Positions 20,004-28,606 of a stretch of 51,318 bases of DNA are shown in pieces (position 1 is the first letter of the stretch; each line of letters starts with the position of its first letter). The stretch comes from Alphaproteobacteria bacterium (GTDB lineage: Bacteria > Pseudomonadota > Alphaproteobacteria > CACIAM-22H2): NCBI GenBank assembly GCA_016793165.1, contig JAEULA010000045.1, positions 1 through 51,318 on the forward strand, written 5' to 3'. Below the pieces are notes generated by a model. It was not told where the DNA came from, ran no database searches, and worked only from the letters and a program-made list of their open reading frames with translations. Made by a program: the position numbers and the translations under genes.

Positions 20004-21164
20004 TCAGGTGCGCCAGCGCGTCAGGGCCAGCATCGCGCCGCCCGCGACGAGGCCCCAGAATGCGCCGCTGACGCCGAACAGCGTCAGCCCGGACGCGGTG
20101 ACGAGGAAGGTGATCGCCGCGGCCTCGCGGTCGCGCGCCTCGGCGAGCGCGTTGGTCAGCGCGTTGGCGAAGGCGCCGATCAGCGCGAGGCCGGCGACCG
20201 CCTCGATCAGGATCGGCGACGTCGCGCCGATGAACGCGCTCGCGGCACCCGCCAGCAGCCCGAACACGATATAGAAGAAGCCGCCGACGATCGCGGCCCA
20301 GTAGCGCCGGTGCGGGTCGGGATGCGCGTCGGGCCCGGCGCAGAGCGCGGCCGAGAGTGCGGCGAGATTGACGGCGTGGCCTCCCAGCGGCGCGGCGAGG
20401 AGGGTGAAGACCCCGGTCTTCCAGAACAGCGGGCCCGGCTCGGGCCGGTACCCGTTGGCGTGCAGCACCGCCATGCCCGGGATGTTCTGCGACGCCATGG
20501 TGACGATGAATAGCGGCAGCGCGATGCCGATCACGGCGGCGAGCGACAGGCGCGGCGCGATCAGGACCGGATGCGGCCAGAGCGACGCGATCGCGCCGGC
20601 CGGCATCGTCGTGGTGAGCATGACGCTCGCGATCATCACGAGCACCGCGGCGGGGACCGCGTAAAGGCGCTTGAGCTTCCACACCACGGCCCACACACCG
20701 ACGATGGCGAGGCCGATGACGGGCATTTGAGCAACGGCCTTCACCGGCGCGAGGCAGAGCCCGAGCAGCACGCCGGCGAGCATCGCATTGGCGAGCGGCG
20801 CGGGGATCGCGGCGACGGCACGCCCCAGCGGCCGCCAGAGCCCCGCGACGACGATCAGCGCGCCCGTGACGAGGAAGGCGCCGACGGCCGCCGCGAACCC
20901 GCCGTCGACGGCGGCGGAGGTCGCCAGCAGCGCGGCGCCGGGCGTCGACCACGCGACCGAGATCGGCATGCGCGTGCGCAGGCTGAGCACGATCGCGCAC
21001 AGCCCCATCGCGACCGACAGCGCCATCAGCCCGGACGCGGCCTCGGCCGGGCTCGCGCCGACCGTGGTCAGCCCCTTGAGGACGACGGCGAAGGAGCTCG
21101 CGAAGCCGACAAAGGCCGCGAGCAGCCCGGCGGCGGCGGCCTGCGGCGACAGCCCGGTGCTCAA
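20004..21164 (-). CDS. BenE family benzoate-type transporter
   Basis: A 386-residue, highly hydrophobic protein with about 12 membrane segments, the usual size of BenE. Typical elements are the N-terminal GLLAAFVGFASSFAVVLKGL, FIVTMASQNIPGMAVL near residue 235 and the GGHAVNLAALSAALCAGPDA segment. The family moves benzoate with protons; other substrates are likely in distant members. The start is probably TTG 21164, which overlaps the dehydrogenase stop (TTGA), so the two genes are one transcription unit. No ATG exists near the expected N-terminus. Confidence 0.88.
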   Translation of the reverse strand: MSTGLSPQAAAAGLLAAFVGFASSFAVVLKGLTTVGASPAEAASGLMALSVAMGLCAIVLSLRTRMPISVAWSTPGAALLATSAAVDGGFAAAVGAFLVTGALIVVAGLWRPLGRAVAAIPAPLANAMLAGVLLGLCLAPVKAVAQMPVIGLAIVGVWAVVWKLKRLYAVPAAVLVMIASVMLTTTMPAGAIASLWPHPVLIAPRLSLAAVIGIALPLFIVTMASQNIPGMAVLHANGYRPEPGPLFWKTGVFTLLAAPLGGHAVNLAALSAALCAGPDAHPDPHRRYWAAIVGGFFYIVFGLLAGAASAFIGATSPILIEAVAGLALIGAFANALTNALAEARDREAAAITFLVTASGLTLFGVSGAFWGLVAGGAMLALTRWRT

Positions 21165-22135
21165 TCGAGCGGCCGGCCCGGCAGCGCGCGCGCGCCGTAC
21201 TGGGCGTCCCAGTCGTCCTGCACCCGCTGCAGGATGCGCATCGCCGGCAGCACCGACTTGCCGGCCGCCAGCGGCGGCCGGTTCTCGCGCACGGCGGCGA
21301 GGAAGTCGGTGATCACATGCACGCAGTTGTCCTGTTCGGGCTCGACCGGCACGACGCCCGACGAGGTCTTGAGCGTGCCCGCGAGGATGTCGAAGAAGTA
21401 CGTGTCGCGGTCGGTGACGATCAGCTTGTCGTAGAAGCGGTAGGCCGCGTGATACGAGCCATGCACCAGCAGCGTCTGGTCCTTCGTCGTCTCGGCCAGC
21501 ACGACGCACTCCATCGGGATGCCGGTCTTCTCGTGCGGCTGGCCCATGAAGCTCTGCACCCGCTTGACCGGGGTGTCGCCGAACAGGAACGCGCCGAGAT
21601 CGACGAAGTGACAGAAATGGTGCCAGAGGATGTTGTCGGTCCAGCTGCGCTGGTAGCCGGTGGCGCCGATGTTGATCAGGCGCTTGATGAAGAAGCGACC
21701 GGCGACGTGCCGGATCGTCTCCTCGCCCGAGCGCAGCCGCTCGATCAGCGCCTTGCGCTCGCGCCGGAAGCGCATCGGATGGCAGAGGCCGTAGACCTTG
21801 CCGCTCTTCTCGCCGGCGGCGACGACGCGCTCCGCGCCCTTGAGCGACATCGCGATCGGGATCTCGATCAGCGTGTGTTTGCGCGCCTCGAGGCATTTGA
21901 TCGCCTGCTCCTCATGCTGCTCGCTGGGCGTGGCCAGGATCACGACGTCGATCGCCGGATCGGCGAGCGCCTCGTCGAGCGAAGTCGTCCACTTGCGGTA
22001 GCCGTACCTGGCCGCGAACTCCTTCGTCGCATCGGGCCGCCGCCCGACGATCGTGTGCATCACGGCGTCGCTCTTCTTCAACGCCTCGGAGTGCCACACG
22101 CCCATCATGCCGTAGCCGACCATGCAGATGTTCAT
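21161..22135 (-). CDS. Gfo/Idh/MocA family oxidoreductase, LigC-like
   Basis: A 324-residue NAD(P)-dependent dehydrogenase. The Rossmann motif VGYGMMG lies at residues 6-12 and EIPIAMS (Glu-x-Pro) near 92, as in Gfo/Idh/MocA proteins. The RSWTDNILWHHFCHFVDLGA segment closely resembles that of LigC, the 4-carboxy-2-hydroxymuconate-6-semialdehyde dehydrogenase of protocatechuate 4,5-cleavage. With the coupled BenE gene, an aromatic or pyran-type substrate is plausible. ATG 22135 was chosen because MNICMVGYG is the natural N-terminus. Confidence 0.86.
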   Translation of the reverse strand: MNICMVGYGMMGVWHSEALKKSDAVMHTIVGRRPDATKEFAARYGYRKWTTSLDEALADPAIDVVILATPSEQHEEQAIKCLEARKHTLIEIPIAMSLKGAERVVAAGEKSGKVYGLCHPMRFRRERKALIERLRSGEETIRHVAGRFFIKRLINIGATGYQRSWTDNILWHHFCHFVDLGAFLFGDTPVKRVQSFMGQPHEKTGIPMECVVLAETTKDQTLLVHGSYHAAYRFYDKLIVTDRDTYFFDILAGTLKTSSGVVPVEPEQDNCVHVITDFLAAVRENRPPLAAGKSVLPAMRILQRVQDDWDAQYGARALPGRPLD

Positions 22136-22283
22136 CGTCCCGTCCTCGCTCCGTCTCGCGCGGGCATGCGCGCCGCGGCGGGCAAACTCCCGCATCCCGC
22201 GCGGCGCTTGCAAGCCCGCGTTTGCGGTCCGCGGCGCGCGGGCCGTCGCGTGGCGATCGTTCCGGGATGTCTGGGCTGATTCG

Positions 22284-22438
22284 ACCGTCCCGCTCGAATG
22301 AAGGGGACAGACCGCGCGCGCAGCGCGCGGGCAGGGGGAGATGGAAGCGGAGCAGGGCTCTGCATATCGACTCCCGCGGTACCGCGACTCTCCCCCTGGC
22401 CGCTTCGCGACCTGTCCCCCTCATTCGAGGGGGACGGT
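22284..22438. repeat. Long imperfect palindrome in an intergenic region
   Basis: Arms of 27 bases (22284-22310 and 22412-22438) are inverted copies with two mismatches. Inside them a second pair (around GGCAGGGGGAGA and TCTCCCCCTGGC) pairs again, and the perfect palindrome CGCGGTACCGCG sits near the middle (22375-22386). The whole 155 bases can fold into one long hairpin. The rest of the 435-base gap (22136-22570), between two divergent genes, shows no gene. It resembles a MITE- or REP-type element. Confidence 0.7.
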
Positions 22439-22570
22439 TGGCACGCGCAGTTACCGCACAGGATTCCATATGCGATCGCGACAACGTTGCGCGGCGCCCG
22501 CCGAGGCCTTGCCTGGCCTGCCGCGCGCGCCGATGATGGCTGACGGAAGCGGTTCGGGGGGATCGGGTTC

Positions 22571-23341
22571 ATGCGCGACAATCCGTTGAAGACGCGCCTG
22601 GCGCGCGGCGAAACCGCCTTCGGCACGATGGTCTTCGAATTTGCGAGCCCTGGCCTGGCGCCGATCGTCGCCAGCGCCGGGGCGGAATTCATCCTGCTCG
22701 ACCGCGAGCACTCGGGCTGGAGCTACGAGACGATCAAGTCGCAGATCGCGCATGCCCACGCCGCGGGACTCGCGCCGATCGTCAACACCTCGGGCGACGC
22801 CTACAACGAGATCACCCGGGCCCTCGACCTCGGCGCCTTCGGCGTGATGGTGCCGGTGGTCGAAACGCGCGCCCAGGCCGAGGCGATCGTGCGCGCCACG
22901 CGCTACCCCCCGCACGGGACGCGCGGCTCGGCATTCGGCGTCGCGCACACCGACTACCGCATCGGCGACGTGCCGGCCGACATCGCCGCCGCGAACGCCC
23001 GCACGATGGTCGTGGTCAAGCTCGAGACCAAGAAGGGCTGCGACAATGCCGACGAGATCATGAGCGTGCCCGGCGTCGATATCGGCTTCGTCGGCCACAC
23101 CGACCTCTCGGTGTCGCTGGGGCGCCCGCAGGACTTCGAGCACCCCGAGTTCATCGCGTCCCGCGATCGCGTCGTCGCGGCGTGCCAGCGACACGGCAAG
23201 ACCGCGGGCTGCCTCGTCGGCTCCCCTGAATGGGGCCGGGCGTGGATGGCCAAGGGCTTCCGCTTCGTCGCCTATCTCGGCGACATCTGGCTGCTGCAGG
23301 CCGCGTTGCGGTCGGGCATCGACGCGATGAGGAAGGGCTGA
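22571..23341 (+). CDS. HpcH/HpaI family aldolase
   Basis: A 256-residue class II pyruvate aldolase of the HpaI/HpcH family. FGTMVFEFASPGLAPI, the metal-site region FILLDREHSGWSYE (residues 41-54), and GAFGVMVPVVETRAQAE are typical. The metal ligands would be Glu in KLETKKG and Asp in VDIGFVGHTDLSVSLG. Such enzymes split 4-hydroxy-2-oxo acids from meta-cleavage pathways or related compounds. It stands alone in its strand block, so its pathway is not evident; the LigC-like gene is divergent to it. Confidence 0.88.
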   Translation: MRDNPLKTRLARGETAFGTMVFEFASPGLAPIVASAGAEFILLDREHSGWSYETIKSQIAHAHAAGLAPIVNTSGDAYNEITRALDLGAFGVMVPVVETRAQAEAIVRATRYPPHGTRGSAFGVAHTDYRIGDVPADIAAANARTMVVVKLETKKGCDNADEIMSVPGVDIGFVGHTDLSVSLGRPQDFEHPEFIASRDRVVAACQRHGKTAGCLVGSPEWGRAWMAKGFRFVAYLGDIWLLQAALRSGIDAMRKG

Positions 23342-23387
23342 TCACGAAAGCCCGCAACGGTTCGAGACTTCGCGCCCGGTTGTTCGG

Positions 23388-23894
23388 TCAGGCGACGCTG
23401 TACCTTGGCATGAACGGGATATCCGTCGAGCCGATGTCGACGCCGCGCTGCGAGAGCAGGGTCGTCACCTGGCCGCGATGGTGCGTCTGGTGATTGAAGA
23501 GATGGGTCACCAACGCCCAGCGTGGGACCGTGCGTTCCCGGCCGTCGACTTTGCTCGTGTAGGTGAGTGGTAGACTGAGCCAAGCGGTCGTGAGCGACGC
23601 GGACCAAGCCTTGAGTCTGGCGTCCAAGGCCTCCCGTTCGGCTCTCAGGCCGTCGAAGCTGCCAAAGAGATCTTCACCGAGTGGCGGAACCTGCGACGGA
23701 TCTCCGGTGAAGCGGGAGAGGAAAGCCAGATCCGCGTACGCGATGTGATTGAGCGTGAGGTAGATGGACTTGAAGAATGCGCCGCGGTCCTCGAGAAGGG
23801 CCGATTTGGGCAGCAGACCGCATGCAGAGAAAAGCTTGCGGTTCATCCATTCATTGTACTCGGCCATCAGCTGACAATGCGCGGGATCGATCAT
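23388..23894 (-). CDS. DinB family protein
   Basis: A 168-residue four-helix-bundle protein. The three putative metal-binding His residues appear in LNHIAYAD near residue 50 and HLFNHQTHHRGQ near 133-144, as in DinB/YfiT proteins. Members include thiol-dependent transferases (bacillithiol or mycothiol based), but function is unknown for most proteobacterial members. It starts at ATG 23894 with MIDPAHCQLMAEYN, a standard DinB N-terminus. Confidence 0.88.
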   Translation of the reverse strand: MIDPAHCQLMAEYNEWMNRKLFSACGLLPKSALLEDRGAFFKSIYLTLNHIAYADLAFLSRFTGDPSQVPPLGEDLFGSFDGLRAEREALDARLKAWSASLTTAWLSLPLTYTSKVDGRERTVPRWALVTHLFNHQTHHRGQVTTLLSQRGVDIGSTDIPFMPRYSVA

Positions 23895-24012
23895 GATGGC
23901 TTCAGCGCTCGTCCTGACACGGAGTTGCGGAGGCGACGCGGGACAGAGCCCGAATAGCTGCGTTCGGACGTAGGCCGGCCGCAGTCCTTGGTCGATAGGT
24001 GCGGATCAGCCA

Positions 24013-24432
24013 TCACGGCGGCACGGATTCCGGGAACGTCGGCAAGGCGTCGCCTTCGGTACAGGACCAGCTTGCGCGCGAGGATTGGAAGATGCGCGCC
24101 TGCGGCCGGATCGGAGGCTCCTCGTCCAGCGAGCCCGCCGGGATGATGACGGCATCGCCGCCCTTGGGCTGACGCGGAAGGCGGCTGCCGCAGGTCGTGC
24201 AGAAGCAATTGGTGAAGCGTTGCGCCTCGGGCGGCTTGAAGGCGCGGATCTGCTCCTCGCCGCTGAGCCAGGTCAGCGTTCCCGGCTGCAGGAAGATGTT
24301 CGACGCGTGCCCCGTGCCCGTCGCCTTGCGGCAGCGCATGCAATGGCAATGGTAGAATCGCTTCGGCTCGCCGGTGACGGTGTAGGTCACGGCCCCGCAC
24401 AGACAGCTGCCCTTGAGCGTCGTGGTCGTCAT
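24013..24432 (-). CDS. GFA family protein (CENP-V/GFA zinc-binding)
   Basis: A 139-residue protein with the glutathione-dependent formaldehyde-activating fold. The cysteine pattern CLCGAV near residue 10, CHCMRCRKATG near 29-39 and CTTCGSRLP near 79 would bind two zinc ions. Many members have no known role in formaldehyde chemistry. GGAGG lies eight bases before ATG 24432, which settles the start. Confidence 0.9.
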   Translation of the reverse strand: MTTTTLKGSCLCGAVTYTVTGEPKRFYHCHCMRCRKATGTGHASNIFLQPGTLTWLSGEEQIRAFKPPEAQRFTNCFCTTCGSRLPRQPKGGDAVIIPAGSLDEEPPIRPQARIFQSSRASWSCTEGDALPTFPESVPP

Positions 24433-24812
24433 TACTTCCTCCGACTGGCCGACCGGGCGTTGCCCCGCCGCACGGAGTATTGCCCGCGGCCCGTTCCCTC
24501 CAAAGTTCAAAGTCATGCGGCCGCAAATGAAACCCGGGGACGTTTGCTCGCTGCGCCACGAGGTGAAGGGCGATCGTGCGCAGCTGGAGCGGCGGATGAC
24601 GGTCATGCCCTGGCCGAGGATGGCGGGTTCGATCGCGCTGACCGCGGCGCTCGTGAAGCTGCTTTGAGCGCTCGGCCGCGAGGCCTTGCCGGTCCGAGCG
24701 GTCTCGTTTCCGTGATCGGGGCCTCCGTGACCGGCATTGAGCCGGCCGTCTTCGCGCCGGTAGTCTTGCCAGACATCCCGAGCACCGGGAACCCGGGGAG
24801 GGGAGGCGCTTC
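24433..24812. other. 380-base gap, no gene identified
   Basis: Divergent region between the GFA gene and the amidohydrolase operon. Frames on both strands stay open through 24487-24667, but codon use and lack of a ribosome binding site argue against a gene. A small CCGGC/GCCGG dyad lies near 24730. Promoters for both directions should be here, but none stands out. Confidence 0.35.
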
Positions 24813-25139
24813 ATGCGATCGGCGAGGGGGGATCTCGTCTGCAGGCCGGACCCGGCGCGGGTCGATCTCGCGCGCGAGTTCAGGGCGAAGCCGTTCGGCG
24901 GGCACTCGGTCGAGCTGCAGCAGCTCCTGCATCTCATGCGCGCCGGCCCGATCGAGGGGCGGCATTTCCTCTACATCAACAAGCCGCACCAGGAATGGAC
25001 GCTGGCGCGGATGTCGGACACGCAGCCGCTGCGGCCGATCCTGGTCGGGCCGGTGTTCACCGATCTCGCCGCCGCCGAGTGGCACGTGTTCAAGCTGCGC
25101 TGGCAGCAGCTGACCGGCCAGTCGCTCGCGATCGACTGA
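24813..25139 (+). CDS. N,N-dimethylformamidase small-subunit-like protein
   Basis: A 108-residue soluble protein with a very strong ribosome binding site (GGGGAGGGGAGG). It resembles the small (alpha) subunit of bacterial dimethylformamidase as I remember it: a KPFG motif near residue 26, a helix, then GRHFLYINKPHQEWTLARM, and a final VFTDLAAAEWHVFKLRWQQL helix. The large-subunit homologue lies two genes downstream, which supports the call. The small subunit of DMFase is needed for assembly of an alpha2-beta2-type oligomer. The similarity is weak, so this is a reasoned assignment. Confidence 0.6.
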   Translation: MRSARGDLVCRPDPARVDLAREFRAKPFGGHSVELQQLLHLMRAGPIEGRHFLYINKPHQEWTLARMSDTQPLRPILVGPVFTDLAAAEWHVFKLRWQQLTGQSLAID

Positions 25140-25151
25140 GGAGGGCCGCCG

Positions 25152-26141
25152 ATGCATCTCGAGCCGGGCAGGACGGTACTGGTCACGGGCGGCAACGGCT
25201 TCGTGGGCAGCTACATCGCGCGCGAACTGGCGCTCGCCGGACACAAAGTCGTCGCCTTCGGACGCTCGCCGGTCTCGGCGATGCTCGCGCGCGTGCAGGC
25301 GCCGGGGCGCGAGCGCATTACGTGGGTGCAGGGCGACGTGACCGATCCCCAGGCGCTGCGTGCGGCCTGCGTGGCGCACGGGGCCGCAGCGATCGTCCAT
25401 GCCGCGACGGCGGGGGCGGCACCGGCGCGGCCGACCCTGAACTACGCGATCGACGTGATGGGCGCGGTCCACGCCTGCGATGCCGCGCGCGAACTCGGCC
25501 TGGCCCGTGTCGTCCTGATCAGCTCCAACGCGGTCTACGGCGAGCGGCGCTACCAGCCGATCGACGAGCGCCACCCGACCGGCTCGGTCAGGGGCGCCAA
25601 CGCCTTCGGCCACTACAGCGCCGGCAAGCAGGCGATGGAGACCGCCGGCCTCGCCTTCGCCTCGCGCCACGGCGTCGACGTCGTGGCGCTGCGGCTCTCC
25701 AGCGTCTACGGCTTCGCGATGAGCGGCGACCTGCACATCAGGCCCTTCGTCGAGGCGATCGCGACGGGGGCCGAGATGCATCGCGAGACGAGCGGCGACA
25801 TGATCCGCGACTTCGTCAGCGTGAAGGACTGCGCCGTCGCGGCCCGGCTCGCGCTCACCGCGGCCTTCGTCGATCCGCCGCTGCGCGTGTTCAACGTCAG
25901 CTACGGCGTGCTGCATCACGCGCGCGACGTCGTCGCCACGCTCAGGGCGCTGGCGCCCGCGGCGCGGATCTCGATCGGCCCGGGCATGACACCGGCCGAG
26001 CGCGCGGACTCGCTCACGCGCGGCGCCTTGTGCGGGCGCGAGGCGCATGCCGTGCTCGGCTTCAAGGCGGCCCACGACCTGCGTGCCGGGCTCGCCGATT
26101 ATCTCGTCGAGCAGCGCGCCTATGCGGGAGTGCCGGCATGA
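25152..26141 (+). CDS. NAD-dependent epimerase/dehydratase family protein
   Basis: A 329-residue extended SDR. The NAD motif TGGNGFVGS is at residues 13-21, the Ser of the triad in VVLISSNAVYGE near 117 and YSAGK near 155. It starts twelve bases after the small-subunit gene with a GGAGGG site, and its stop overlaps the large-subunit start (ATGA), so all three are co-translated. It may act on a sugar or polyol portion of the substrate; nothing in the sequence identifies that substrate. Confidence 0.88.
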   Translation: MHLEPGRTVLVTGGNGFVGSYIARELALAGHKVVAFGRSPVSAMLARVQAPGRERITWVQGDVTDPQALRAACVAHGAAAIVHAATAGAAPARPTLNYAIDVMGAVHACDAARELGLARVVLISSNAVYGERRYQPIDERHPTGSVRGANAFGHYSAGKQAMETAGLAFASRHGVDVVALRLSSVYGFAMSGDLHIRPFVEAIATGAEMHRETSGDMIRDFVSVKDCAVAARLALTAAFVDPPLRVFNVSYGVLHHARDVVATLRALAPAARISIGPGMTPAERADSLTRGALCGREAHAVLGFKAAHDLRAGLADYLVEQRAYAGVPA

Positions 26142-28384
26142 CGGCGGTGATGGGTTATGCCGATCGCCGCAGCGTACGGGCGGGCGAGCGGATCGAGTTC
26201 AAGGTGAGCTGCCACGGTGCCGCGCGCTACCACGCGCGCATCGTCCGACTGATGAGCCCGCAGGCCTATCCGCCGCCGCTCTCGCCGCCGTTCCGCGCGC
26301 TCGCGGTGAACAGTGCGGTCGACGGCGACTACCCCGGCCGCGAGCAGCGCCTGCCGATCGGCTCCTACGGCATCGTGCCGGCCGATCCGGTCTTCGCCGC
26401 ACTCGGCTCGTTCACGCTCGCGGCGACGGTGTGGCCGACGCTGCCCCAGGGCGGCGAGCAGGTTGTGCTGGGCAGCTGGTCGCCGTCGATCGGCACCGGC
26501 GTGGGGCTGATCCTCGATGCCGAGGGCCGGCCGGCGCTGGTGATCGGTGGCGATGCGGGTCGGCCGCGCTCCGTCGTCACGCTGCCGCAGGCGCTGGTGG
26601 CTCAGCGCTGGGTCTTCGTCGCTGCAAGCGTCGATGCGGCCGCGCGCAGCGCGACGCTGGTCGCGATCCCGCTCGAGCGCCACCAGTTCGATCGCGGCGA
26701 GCCGCGCGCGATCACGGTGCCGCTGCCCGCGATGCCCGTGCACGCCGCCGGCCCGGTCATGGTCGCCGCCGCCCTCGTTGGCGAGGAGGACGGCAAGCGT
26801 CGCACCGGCTTGCATTTCAACGGCAAGATCGAGCGCCCCGCCGTGATCGGCGCCGCGCTCGACGGCGTCGCGCTCGCGAGTCTCGCGGCGGCGGGGCCGG
26901 CGCGCCCGCCGCATCCCGAGGCGGTGGCCGATTGGGACCTGTCGCGCGACACCAGCGGCGACGGGATGCTCGACCTCACACGCGCCCAGCGGCACGGACG
27001 GCTCATGAACCTGCCGACGCGGGCCGTCGTCGGCAGTGCATGGACCGGCGCGCGCCACGACTGGCGTGCCGTGCCCGGCGAGTACACCGCCGTGCATTTT
27101 CACGACGACGACCTCGCCGACGCGCGCTGGCGCACCGACTTCGCGCTCGAGGTTCCGAGCGACTGGGCGAGCGGCTGCTACGCCGCCCACCTTACCGCGG
27201 GCGAATCCGAGTTCTGGGTGCCGTTCTTCGTACGGCCCGCGAAGGGCGAGGAGGGGCGCCGCGCGCGCGCCGCCTTCCTGGTGCCGACCTGCACCTACGC
27301 GGCCTACGCGAATTTCCGCTCGCGCGTGACCGGGCGCTGGAACGAGCTCTATCACGGGCGGCTCACCGTGCTCGACGCGACCGATTGGCTGATGCAGGAC
27401 TTCCCCGGCCTCGTGTCGTCGACCTACGACGCGCATCGCGACGGCAGCGCCGTCGTCTATTCCTCGATGCTGCGGCCGGTGACCAATTTCCGGCCCACGG
27501 GCCGCATCTACAAGTTCTGCCAGGACCTGCTGATCGTCGACTGGCTCGATCGCGCCGGCTTCGACTGCGAGATCGTCACCGACGACGACCTCCACGCCGA
27601 GGGCGCGGCCGCACTCGCCCCCTATGCCTGCATCCTCAGCGCCTCGCATCCCGAGTACTACACGACGGCGATGCTCGACGGGCTCGAGCAGTACCTGCTT
27701 CGGGGCGGCCGCTTCATGTATCTCGGCGGCAACGGCTTCTACTGGCGCACGGCGTTCCATCCCACGCTGCCCGGCGTCGTCGAGGTACGGCGCAAAGGCC
27801 TGGGCTTCCTCGGGCCGACGGCGGTGCCCGAAGGACATTTCTCGATCACCGGCGAGGTCGCCGGCACCTGGGCGAGCGTCGGGCGGCCACCCAACCTGAT
27901 CTGCGGCGTCGGCTTCGTGACCCAGGGCTTCGACCGCTGTGAAGGCTATCGCCGCAAGCCGGCCGCCCATGATCCGCGCGCGGCCTTCATCTTCGCGGGC
28001 CTCGGCGAGGAGGAGATCATCGGCGACTTCGGCATGCTGCAGGGCGGGGCCGCCGGCTACGAGATCGACCGCGCGGACGCCGCCCTCGGCACGCCGGCTC
28101 ATGCGCTGATCGTCGCCGCCTCGGAGAACCACTCCAACATCTACGAGGTCTCGGCCTCGTCCTTCATGGATCTGGTCCCGAGCCAGGACCCGTCGAAGCC
28201 GCAGCCGCTGCGTGCCGACATGGTGTTCTTCGAGACGCCGGGCGGCGGGGCGGTATTCTCCGTGGGCTCGATCGCCTGGTGCGGAAGCCTCGCGCACAAC
28301 GGCTACGACAACAACGTCGCGCGCGTCACCGCGAACGTCTTGCGACGCTTCATCGACCCGGCGCCGTTCGCCATTCCGGGATGA
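26138..28384 (+). CDS. N,N-dimethylformamidase beta-subunit-like iron amidohydrolase
   Basis: A 748-residue protein with the length and layout of the DMFase large subunit (about 760 residues): an N-terminal beta-rich part with a LamG-like sandwich (about 80-255) and a C-terminal glutamine-amidotransferase-like core. Candidate iron ligands are Tyr387 or Tyr390 in TCTYAAYANFR, Tyr430 in SSTYDAHRDG and Glu506 in ASHPEYYT. Spacings of 40 and 76 residues are close to those of the 2-Tyr-1-carboxylate iron site described for Paracoccus DMFase. It would hydrolyse an N-alkylamide, but the substrate here is open. The active-site assignment rests on spacing and motif context, not on an alignment. Confidence 0.82.
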   Translation: MTAVMGYADRRSVRAGERIEFKVSCHGAARYHARIVRLMSPQAYPPPLSPPFRALAVNSAVDGDYPGREQRLPIGSYGIVPADPVFAALGSFTLAATVWPTLPQGGEQVVLGSWSPSIGTGVGLILDAEGRPALVIGGDAGRPRSVVTLPQALVAQRWVFVAASVDAAARSATLVAIPLERHQFDRGEPRAITVPLPAMPVHAAGPVMVAAALVGEEDGKRRTGLHFNGKIERPAVIGAALDGVALASLAAAGPARPPHPEAVADWDLSRDTSGDGMLDLTRAQRHGRLMNLPTRAVVGSAWTGARHDWRAVPGEYTAVHFHDDDLADARWRTDFALEVPSDWASGCYAAHLTAGESEFWVPFFVRPAKGEEGRRARAAFLVPTCTYAAYANFRSRVTGRWNELYHGRLTVLDATDWLMQDFPGLVSSTYDAHRDGSAVVYSSMLRPVTNFRPTGRIYKFCQDLLIVDWLDRAGFDCEIVTDDDLHAEGAAALAPYACILSASHPEYYTTAMLDGLEQYLLRGGRFMYLGGNGFYWRTAFHPTLPGVVEVRRKGLGFLGPTAVPEGHFSITGEVAGTWASVGRPPNLICGVGFVTQGFDRCEGYRRKPAAHDPRAAFIFAGLGEEEIIGDFGMLQGGAAGYEIDRADAALGTPAHALIVAASENHSNIYEVSASSFMDLVPSQDPSKPQPLRADMVFFETPGGGAVFSVGSIAWCGSLAHNGYDNNVARVTANVLRRFIDPAPFAIPG

Positions 28385-28413
28385 GGAGGTCGAAGGGCCG
28401 CGTGCCAAGGTCT

Positions 28414-28451
28414 CATCCCCTCCTGTCGCGCGCAGTACGATAGGAGGGGTG
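28414..28451. repeat. Hairpin downstream of the DMFase-like gene
   Basis: A 12-bp stem (28417-28428 with 28438-28449, one G-U pair) with a 9-base loop; the arm CCCCTCCTG appears a third time in inverted form at 28561-28569. No T-tract follows, so it looks like a processing or stability hairpin inside a transcript. The remaining 28452-28606 shows no gene. Confidence 0.55.
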
Positions 28452-28606
28452 CCCGAGCGAAGCGAGGGCGGGAAGGTCAATGGCGTCGCGAGAGAGCTGC
28501 GCCTGATCTCCCCGGCACGCGCGTCGCGGGGGCCACCACTCCTTTTCGCGCTCACGCGAACAGGAGGGGACGACTCCGAGTGACGAACCGAAGAGGGGAG
28601 AACACC

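Noticed and set aside
24487..24667. Possible small gene in the gap before the amidohydrolase operon
   Set aside because: Open on both strands, but there is no ribosome binding site, and the two translations look like shadows of each other.
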